From: Alphaproteobacteria bacterium
GTDB taxonomy: Bacteria > Pseudomonadota > Alphaproteobacteria > Rhodobacterales > Rhodobacteraceae
Reading direction: 5' to 3'
Assembly: GCA_030148665.1 (NCBI GenBank)
Contig: JASBSZ010000016.1
Location: forward strand, 1-51,419
Length of the DNA: 51,419 nucleotides
Both the position numbers and the translations under genes were made by a program. Each line of letters begins with the position of its first letter. Position 1 is the stretch's first letter. Below, one piece after another: positions 45,347 to 51,419 of the stretch. The notes beneath the pieces are model-generated. The model was not told the DNA's origin, did no database searches, and saw nothing but the letters and a program-made list of their open reading frames with translations.

Positions 45347-45816
45347 AGGGCAGCCACGCCATGAGCGCGCTGCTGATCTTTGCCGCATTGTTCGGCGTGG
45401 CGCTGTGGTACACGCAGAACTATGCCTATTACAGCGAATCCAGCCCGCGCGACTTTGCCATCCGTCTGACCCCGCGCGACGGCAGCGCGCCGGTTGCGCT
45501 GCCTGCGCGCGATACGCGCCTGCTGACCGGCACGTCCAGCCCGCTCAAGTTCCGGGCCTGTTTCAAGCTCGATCAGGGCGCGGCCGGGCTGGCACGGCGT
45601 TTCGCACCGTACCGGCGGGCGACCCCGCTCAAGGCGCCGTCGTGGTTCGACTGTTTCGACTATGCGCAGATCACGCGCGATCTGGCCTCGGGCAAGGCCG
45701 TGGCCCTGCTGGGCAGGCGCAACATTTTCGACGGGGTTGACCGGGTGGTCGCCATCTATGGTAACGGGCGTGCCTATGCCTGGAACCAGTTCAACGAAAA
45801 ATACGCGGATCAATAG
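45343..45816 (+). CDS. DUF6446-type protein between glyQ and glyS
   Basis: 157 residues with one N-terminal membrane helix ([15 protein letters not shown]) and an exported globular part. It has two cysteines (RACFKLD, DCFDYAQ) that could pair in the periplasm, and ends in [22 protein letters not shown]. Its fixed place between the glycyl-tRNA synthetase subunits is a pattern I recall from Rhodobacterales. Function is unknown. It overlaps glyQ by four bases, and glyS starts two bases after its stop. Confidence 0.8.
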   Translation: MKGSHAMSALLIFAALFGVALWYTQNYAYYSESSPRDFAIRLTPRDGSAPVALPARDTRLLTGTSSPLKFRACFKLDQGAAGLARRFAPYRRATPLKAPSWFDCFDYAQITRDLASGKAVALLGRRNIFDGVDRVVAIYGNGRAYAWNQFNEKYADQ

Positions 45817-45818
45817 AC

Positions 45819-47957
45819 ATGGCCGATTTGCTGCTGGAACTGTTCTCGGAAGAAATCCCCGCCCGCATGCAGGCGCGCGCGGCCGATGACCTGAAACGTC
45901 TTGTCACCGACGGCCTGGTCGAGGCCGGCATCACCTATGAAAGCGCGACCGCCCATGTCACCCCGCGCCGGCTGTGCCTGTCGCTGACCGGGCTGCCCGC
46001 CAAGGCCCCCGATCTGCGCGAGGAACGCCGCGGCCCGCGCGTGGGCGCCCCCGACAAGGCGGTCGAGGGGTTCCTGCGCGGTGTCGGGCTGACGCGCGAT
46101 CAGCTGGAAGTGCGCGACGACAAGAAGGGGCAGGTCTATTTCGCCGTGATCGAACGCCCCGGCCGCGCGGCGGGCGAGGTTGCCGCAGATGTGATCACAA
46201 AAGCGATCCGCAATTTCCCCTGGCCCAAATCCATGCGCTGGGGCAGTGGCAGCCTGCGCTGGGTGCGGCCGCTGCATTCGATCCTGTGCATTCTGGTGGG
46301 CGAAGAGGGCGCCAGCCCCGTTGCCATCGACATAGACGGCATCCCCTGTGGCAACACGACCGAGGGCCATCGCTTCATGGCGCCGGGGCGCTTTTCTGTC
46401 GTGTCTTTCGATGATTACGCGGCAAAGCTGAGAGAACGCTTTGTCATGCTCGACGCCGAAGAGCGGCGTGATCACATTTCTTCGCAAGCCGCCAATCTGG
46501 CCTTTGCGCAGAACATGGAGCTGGTTCAGGACAAGGGCCTGCTGGCCGAGCTGGCCGGGCTGGTCGAATGGCCCGTGGTGCTGATGGGCGATATCGCGCC
46601 CGATTTTCTGGACCTGCCGCCCGAGGTGCTGCAGACCTCGATGCGCGAGCACCAGAAATTCTTTTCGGTGCGCAACCCGTCGTCGGGGCGGATCGAGAAA
46701 TTCATCACCGTTGCCAACCGCGAAACCGCCGATCATGGCGCGGCCATTCTGGCAGGCAACCAGAAGGTGCTGTTCGCGCGCCTGTCGGATGCGAAATTCT
46801 TTTGGGAAAACGACCTGCGCATTGCCAAAACGGATATCTCCGAGTGGACTCGCAAGCTCGAAAACGTGACTTTCCACAACAGGATTGGTTCACAGGGCGC
46901 GCGTATCACCCAGATCAGGAAGATCGCGCGGATTCTGGCGCACGAGTTGTTCCCCGATCTCAGCCAGGGTGATGTCGAATATGCTGCCGAAATGGCCAAG
47001 GCAGACCTGTCGTCAGAAATGGTCTATGAATTTCCTGAACTCCAGGGGGTCATGGGGCGCTATTATCTTTTGGCAGCCGGCAAGAGCCCCGATATCGCAT
47101 ATGCGGCAGAGGAGCATTATCGTCCCCTTGGACCGGAGGATTCCGTTCCCGTGCGACCTGTTTCGATTTGCGTCGCTTTGGCCGACAAGGGGTTTTCGTT
47201 GGGGTCGTTCTGGGGTTTTGATGAAAAACCGACCGGGTCGAAAGATCCATTCGCGTTGCGGCGCGCCTGTCTGGGCGCCATTCGGATTGTTCTTGAAAAT
47301 GATCTGCGACTGTCCATTCGCGATCTGTTCGACAGTGCCATTCAGCGCGCTGTCGAGATACGCGCGGCCGCTGAAGATGAATTCAGGAGTATGAATGACG
47401 AGGAGCGGAAGGAGGCCGTGCAAGACAGGTCGGATAACCTCCTTTCCTTCTTCCACGACCGCCTCAAGGTTCACCTGCGCGCGCGTGGCATCCGGCATGA
47501 CGTGATCGACGCCTGCCTTGCCATGCCCGGCAATGACGACCTCGTGCTGCTTGTCAAACGGGCCGAGGCGCTGGGGGAATTCCTGAAAACCGACGATGGT
47601 GAAAACCTGTTGCAGGGCTTTCGCCGCGCCAACAACATCCTGCGCCAGGCCGAGGAAAAGGACGGTGTTTCCTACGAGGGCGCGCCGGATGTGAAATACG
47701 CCGTCGATGACAGCGAACGCGCCCTGTTCGCCGCGCTCGACAATGCCGAGGCCACCATCCTTCCTGCGCTCGAGGCCGAGGATTTCGCCGCCGCCATGTC
47801 GGCCATGGCCGCCCTGCGCGCGCCGATCGACGCGTTTTTCGAATCCGTTCAGGTGAATACCGACAACGCCATCGTGCGGCGCAACCGGCTGTGCCTCTTG
47901 AACCGCATCCGCGAGGTCATGGGCCGCGTCGCCCGTTTCGACGTGATCGAGGGTTAG
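45819..47957 (+). CDS. glyS: Glycine--tRNA ligase beta subunit
   Basis: 712 residues. The N-terminal MADLLLELFSEEIPARMQ is the family hallmark. MREHQKFFSV and RKLENVTFHNRIGS mark the middle, and a C-terminal DALR-type anticodon-binding region lies at about 600-700. The beta subunit recognises tRNA-Gly. Odd point: GC content and codon choice drop in the middle. By hand count, bases 46021-46080 hold 48 G+C of 60, 46981-47040 hold 29, 47161-47220 hold 32, and 47701-47760 return to 41. This suggests a recombined segment. Confidence 0.97.
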   Translation: MADLLLELFSEEIPARMQARAADDLKRLVTDGLVEAGITYESATAHVTPRRLCLSLTGLPAKAPDLREERRGPRVGAPDKAVEGFLRGVGLTRDQLEVRDDKKGQVYFAVIERPGRAAGEVAADVITKAIRNFPWPKSMRWGSGSLRWVRPLHSILCILVGEEGASPVAIDIDGIPCGNTTEGHRFMAPGRFSVVSFDDYAAKLRERFVMLDAEERRDHISSQAANLAFAQNMELVQDKGLLAELAGLVEWPVVLMGDIAPDFLDLPPEVLQTSMREHQKFFSVRNPSSGRIEKFITVANRETADHGAAILAGNQKVLFARLSDAKFFWENDLRIAKTDISEWTRKLENVTFHNRIGSQGARITQIRKIARILAHELFPDLSQGDVEYAAEMAKADLSSEMVYEFPELQGVMGRYYLLAAGKSPDIAYAAEEHYRPLGPEDSVPVRPVSICVALADKGFSLGSFWGFDEKPTGSKDPFALRRACLGAIRIVLENDLRLSIRDLFDSAIQRAVEIRAAAEDEFRSMNDEERKEAVQDRSDNLLSFFHDRLKVHLRARGIRHDVIDACLAMPGNDDLVLLVKRAEALGEFLKTDDGENLLQGFRRANNILRQAEEKDGVSYEGAPDVKYAVDDSERALFAALDNAEATILPALEAEDFAAAMSAMAALRAPIDAFFESVQVNTDNAIVRRNRLCLLNRIREVMGRVARFDVIEG

Positions 47958-48002
47958 TGCCTGCACGGGCGGGCACAGGCGGGCAGGGGGGGTGGCCTGC
48001 GG

Positions 48003-48584
48003 TCATCTCCTGAGGATCATGCGGTCGCCCGAGATTTCGATCGTCGAAAAGCGCGAGAGATAGCTCATCCCCAGCAATGACCCGTCCATCTGCCCGTCAT
48101 TGACCCAGGCGGTGACGTTGCGGTCGGTCTTGCCGGCCAGCTCGACCGTCTTGATCCTGACACGCGCGGTGCGCACCGTACCATTGGCCGTCTGGGCGGT
48201 GGAATAGTAGATCAGCCCATCGGGATCGATCCCGATACGCCGCGCGTCCTGACGGCTGAGCACCATGTTGGTCGCCCCGGTATCGACGACAAAGCGCACC
48301 GGCACGCCGTTCAGTTTCATGGTCACATAGAAATGGCGATCGGCGGCGCGGGTCAGGATGATGTTGTCGCCCTGCACAGAGACGCTCGATCGCGGCAACA
48401 GCTGCTGGCGCAACTGGTCGCGCATGCCATAGATCACGATCATGCCGGCAAACAGGAACACCCACAGCACCGCCTGCTGCAATGTCCGGTTCAGCCGATT
48501 GCGGTTGCGGGCAAAGAACCAGCCACCGACAAACAGCAACAGCAGGACCAGATAGATCAGCTGTCCGATCGTGTCACCGTTCAC
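48003..48584 (-). CDS. Membrane-anchored retropepsin-like aspartic protease (TIGR02281-type)
   Basis: 193 residues from a GTG start. Two hydrophobic helices (LIYLVLLLLFVGGWFFA and VLWVFLFAGMIVIYG) precede a periplasmic single-domain aspartic protease. The catalytic motif is VDTGATNMVLS (about 115) and the C-terminal flap/hydrophobic motif is LLGMSYLSRF. Such enzymes act as dimers, and targets are unknown. Its start overlaps the stop of the ABC-F gene upstream by 11 bases, so the two are cotranscribed. Confidence 0.9.
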   Translation of the reverse strand: MNGDTIGQLIYLVLLLLFVGGWFFARNRNRLNRTLQQAVLWVFLFAGMIVIYGMRDQLRQQLLPRSSVSVQGDNIILTRAADRHFYVTMKLNGVPVRFVVDTGATNMVLSRQDARRIGIDPDGLIYYSTAQTANGTVRTARVRIKTVELAGKTDRNVTAWVNDGQMDGSLLGMSYLSRFSTIEISGDRMILRR

Positions 48585-50463
48585 CGTTCAGCTCCTTTCG
48601 GGCGGCTTCCAGACGCTCGGCAGCCGCCATCCACAATTCCTCGGCCCGCGCAAGCGCCGCGTTCAGCTCGGCATCCTTGGCCTGCAACGCCTTCAGCCCG
48701 TCAGGTCCGGCCCTGTCATAGGTGTCGGGATCGGCAAGGCGGGCGTCCAGTTTCCTGCGCATCTCTTCCAATCTGGTGATCCGGGCCTCGCATTTCGAGA
48801 CCTCGGCCAGCAGAGGCGCCGTGATCCGACGGATTTCCGCCGCGCTGCGTCTGGGGCGGGCAGGGGTGGCCGGCTTGTTTGCGCGTCCGCCCGTGTCGGT
48901 CCGGCGTTCGGAAAGCAGCAGCTTGCGATAGGCCTCCATGTCGTCGTCAAAGGGGCGCACCCGGCCTGCGCGCACCAGCCACAGACGGTCGGCGACCATC
49001 GTCACCAGATGGGCGTCATGGCTGACCAGGATCACCGCGCCGGCATAGTCGTTCAACGCGCGCACAAGGGCCTCGCGACTTTCGATATCCAGGTGGTTGG
49101 TGGGTTCGTCCAGAATCAGGATATGCGGCGCATCGAGCGTTGCCAGCAGCAGCGACAGGCGCGATTTCTGCCCGCCCGACAGCTTGCCCACCACGGTTTC
49201 GGCCTGCTCGGCGCCCAGCCCCCCGGCGGCAAGGCGCGCGCGCAGCTTTGCGGGCACCTCGTCGGGGCGCAGGCGGCGCAGATGTTGCAGCGGGGTTTCG
49301 TCAAGATACAGCTCGTCCACCTGATGCTGGGCGAAATAGCCGATGCGCAGCTTGCTGGACGCATGGATCTGCCCCGAGATCGGCGTCAGCCGCCCGGCCA
49401 GCAGTTTCGACAGCGTCGACTTGCCCTCGCCATTGGCGCCCAGCAGGGCGATGCGGTCGTCCTGGTCGATCCGCAGGTTCAGCCCTGTCAGCACTGGCTG
49501 GCCGTCATAGCCGACGGTGACATCCTCGAGCTTGATGATCGGGGGCGACAGCTCCTCGGGCGAGGGAAAGTGGAACTGCACCGTGGCCGCATCGCGCAGC
49601 AGGGTGATGGGTTCCATCCGCTCGATCATCTTGAGGCGGCTTTGCGCCTGTTTGGCCTTGCTGGCCTTGTAGCGAAAGCGGTCGACATAGGCCTGAAGAT
49701 GGGCGCGCTGGGCCTGTTGCTTCTTTTGCTCGGCCTCGGCCTGGGCGCGGCGCTCGGCGTGCAGGCGGGCAAACTGGTCATAGCCGCCGGTCCACAGCGT
49801 CAGCTTGCGGTGTTCCAGATGCAGGATGGCGCCGACCGATGTGTTCAGCAGGTCGCGGTCATGGCTGATCACCAGCACCGTATGCGGATAGCGCGCCAGA
49901 TAGCTTTGCAGCCAGATCGTGCCTTCCAGATCAAGATAGTTGGTCGGCTCGTCCAGCAGCAGGATATCGGGCTGCGAAAACAGCACCGCCGCCAGCGCCA
50001 CCCGCATGCGCCAGCCGCCCGAGAAATCGGCGCAGGGCCGTTTCTGGGCGTCGCTGTCAAAGCCCAGACCGGCCAGGATGGTGGCGGCGCGGGCCTCGGC
50101 CGACCAGGCGTCGATATCGCCAAGACGGGTGTGGATATCGGCAATGCGGCCGGCATCCTGCGTGCGGTCGGCCTCGCGCAGCAGGGCCGCGCGTTCGGTA
50201 TCGGCCGCCAGCACGGTATCGAGCAGCGAGTCATCGCTGGCGGGGGCCTCCTGCGCGACCCCGCCGATGCGCGCGCCCCGCGGCACGGTGATGCTGCCGC
50301 CTTCGGGCTCCAGCTCGCCGCGGATCAGGCGGAACAGGGTTGTCTTGCCGGTGCCATTGCGCCCGACAAGGCCGACCTTGTGGCCTTTCGGGATGATCAC
50401 GCCGGTGTTTTCGAACAAAAGGCGCCCTTGAATGGAAAAGCTGATGTCGTCGATCCTGAGCAT
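48574..50463 (-). CDS. ABC-F family ATPase (YheS/Uup type, ribosome-associated)
   Basis: 629 residues with two ATPase domains and no membrane part. Domain 1 has GRNGTGKTTLF, FSGGWRMRVALAAVLF and LLLDEPTNYLD. The linker is charged and helical. Domain 2 has GANGEGKSTLSKLL, LSGGQKSRLSLLLA and LILDEPTNHLD. A C-terminal coiled coil (RRSAAEIRRITAPLLAEVSK and on) is typical of YheS-like members. ABC-F proteins act on the ribosome in translation elongation or stalling. It is divergent from ndk. Confidence 0.93.
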   Translation of the reverse strand: MLRIDDISFSIQGRLLFENTGVIIPKGHKVGLVGRNGTGKTTLFRLIRGELEPEGGSITVPRGARIGGVAQEAPASDDSLLDTVLAADTERAALLREADRTQDAGRIADIHTRLGDIDAWSAEARAATILAGLGFDSDAQKRPCADFSGGWRMRVALAAVLFSQPDILLLDEPTNYLDLEGTIWLQSYLARYPHTVLVISHDRDLLNTSVGAILHLEHRKLTLWTGGYDQFARLHAERRAQAEAEQKKQQAQRAHLQAYVDRFRYKASKAKQAQSRLKMIERMEPITLLRDAATVQFHFPSPEELSPPIIKLEDVTVGYDGQPVLTGLNLRIDQDDRIALLGANGEGKSTLSKLLAGRLTPISGQIHASSKLRIGYFAQHQVDELYLDETPLQHLRRLRPDEVPAKLRARLAAGGLGAEQAETVVGKLSGGQKSRLSLLLATLDAPHILILDEPTNHLDIESREALVRALNDYAGAVILVSHDAHLVTMVADRLWLVRAGRVRPFDDDMEAYRKLLLSERRTDTGGRANKPATPARPRRSAAEIRRITAPLLAEVSKCEARITRLEEMRRKLDARLADPDTYDRAGPDGLKALQAKDAELNAALARAEELWMAAAERLEAARKELNGER

Positions 50464-50620
50464 GGCGCATTTGCGCCACCCTTGCCCCGCCTGTCAATCG
50501 GTCGAATTGGGGTAACTCAACGCTTTTCAAGCGCGGGGCGGCGTGATAACGGGTGCGCAATTCGCACCCACGGACGGGCCGTATCGCGGTCTGCCAGACA
50601 GCCCTGAAAGGATGACCCAC

Positions 50621-51043
50621 ATGGCGATCCAACGCACCTTTTCGATCATCAAGCCGGACGCGACCAAACGCAACCTGACCGGCGCCATCAACGCCAAGCT
50701 CGAGGCCGCCGGCCTGCGCATCATCGCGCAGAAACGCATCCACATCACCAAGGAACAGGCCGGCGTCTTCTACGCTGTCCACAAGGAACGCCCCTTCTAT
50801 GACGAGCTGTGCGAATTCATGTCCTCGGGCCCGATCGTCGTGCAGGTTCTGGAAGGCGAAGATGCGATTGCGAAAAACCGCGAAGTGATGGGCGCCACCA
50901 ACCCGGCCGAGGCCGCCGAAGGCACCATCCGCAAGGAGTTTGCCCTGTCGATCGGTGAGAACTCGGTGCACGGTTCGGATGCCCCGGAGACCGCCGCCGT
51001 GGAAATCGCATTCTTCTTCTCCGGCCTCGAGCTGGTGGGCTAA
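50621..51043 (+). CDS. ndk: Nucleoside-diphosphate kinase
   Basis: 140 residues beginning [20 protein letters not shown]. The phosphorylated histidine is H117 in NSVHGSDA. The enzyme moves phosphate between NTPs and NDPs. A GAAAGGA ribosome-binding site precedes the start. Its stop overlaps the stop of the convergent DUF4112 gene. Confidence 0.98.
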   Translation: MAIQRTFSIIKPDATKRNLTGAINAKLEAAGLRIIAQKRIHITKEQAGVFYAVHKERPFYDELCEFMSSGPIVVQVLEGEDAIAKNREVMGATNPAEAAEGTIRKEFALSIGENSVHGSDAPETAAVEIAFFFSGLELVG

Positions 51044-51419
51044 ACCGCCCCTTCGGCGTCCTGAACGGAGGCCGGATCGAAAGCTACCGCCGCCCGCGCC
51101 CATTCGGCGTGGGCGGTTTGCGTTTCAAGGTGACGGCGCAGGAGCGCCACGTGGCGCGTGTTCGCGTTCCAGGCTAGGTCGAACAGATCACCGATCGCGG
51201 GGACTAGGCCGATCACCACGTCCACGGCCAGGTTCAGCCCCATGCGGATCAGCAACCGGCGCGGGGCCCCCATGCCATGAGCCCTGACCATGATATAGGC
51301 GCCCGGGATCACCGCCACGACGTCGCCCACCACCGGAACCAACCCCAATATCGCATCCACGCCAAAGCGCAGATCCGTGCCTGGTATGGGCAGCAGGTTC
51401 TCCAGCCTGTAGGCCAGCG
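51040..51419 (-). CDS. DUF4112 domain protein, 5' end outside the window
   Basis: The visible C-terminal part is open to the right edge: [19 protein letters not shown], then [14 protein letters not shown] and [16 protein letters not shown]. The IPGT, GLVP and GD motifs are those of DUF4112, a small membrane-associated family of unknown function. The tail is Ala-rich and charged. The start codon lies beyond 51419; a GTG at 51358-51360 is probably internal. Confidence 0.85.
   Translation of the reverse strand, partial: LAYRLENLLPIPGTDLRFGVDAILGLVPVVGDVVAVIPGAYIMVRAHGMGAPRRLLIRMGLNLAVDVVIGLVPAIGDLFDLAWNANTRHVALLRRHLETQTAHAEWARAAVAFDPASVQDAEGAV

Noticed and set aside
48571..50607. Plus-strand open frame (678 codons) over the ABC-F gene
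   Set aside because: Both ATPase domains on the minus strand are intact and conserved; the antisense frame is a GC-driven shadow.

Overview
The window reads as chromosomal DNA of a high-GC alphaproteobacterium, most likely a member of the Rhodobacterales (Rhodobacteraceae). The evidence is an F1-ATPase inhibitor of the zeta (DUF1476) type, a petABC cytochrome bc1 operon, stand-alone purS beside purQ and purC, a small DUF6446-type gene between glyQ and glyS, and repeated intergenic hairpin elements with a TTCTTCTTTG core. Genes are densely packed, and stop/start overlaps of the ATGA type are common. One tRNA gene is present. I saw no rRNA, CRISPR array, transposase, integrase or phage gene.

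Layout. 0.15-2.3 kb (minus): a ferredoxin/ASKHA-type reactivator of corrinoid proteins. 2.4-5.6 kb (plus): a DctB-like histidine kinase and a DctD-like regulator that lacks the sigma-54 contact loop. 5.7-7.4 kb (minus): purC-purS-purQ. 7.7-9.3 kb: the ATP synthase zeta inhibitor, then a divergent FliG homologue with no other flagellar gene nearby. 9.4-18.4 kb (plus): 5-oxoprolinase pxpBCA, an M19 dipeptidase and a complete peptide ABC importer. 18.5-20.2 kb: an SDR oxidoreductase, an unknown gene and a glycine-zipper protein. 20.5-23.9 kb (plus): promoter, TPP riboswitch and thiBPQ. 24.0-26.7 kb (minus): petABC. 26.8-33.6 kb: mostly small enzymes (trmL, PAP2 phosphatase, DUF3047, GST, sodB, a threonine dehydratase-like enzyme and a GT-A-like glycosyltransferase). 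33.8-37.5 kb: tRNA-Lys, dapF-mtaB and eno. 37.8-42.2 kb: an EamA transporter, a Fur-family regulator, an EEP phosphatase, a membrane protein and a GNAT/Rrf2 pair. 42.3-44.2 kb (minus): a SPOR-like / peptidoglycan-binding protein with an inactivated trypsin-like domain. 44.3-51.4 kb: glyQ, a DUF6446 gene and glyS, then a retropepsin-like protease, an ABC-F ATPase, ndk and a truncated DUF4112 gene.

How the genes work together. The most coherent accessory unit is pxpBCA + M19 dipeptidase + peptide importer. Together they could import small peptides, split dipeptides such as Cys-Gly or pyroglutamyl peptides, and open 5-oxoproline to glutamate, which would be a bacterial counterpart of the late gamma-glutamyl cycle. 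The thi block imports thiamine under riboswitch control. petABC supplies the bc1 complex, while the zeta inhibitor would stop the F1 motor running backwards when energy is low.

Points that stand out: the DctD-like regulator without GAFTGA, the orphan FliG homologue, the pseudoprotease, a DapF whose second catalytic cysteine position reads as serine, a lower-GC block inside glyS, four copies of a dispersed hairpin repeat, and several short tandem duplications placed exactly at gene ends.
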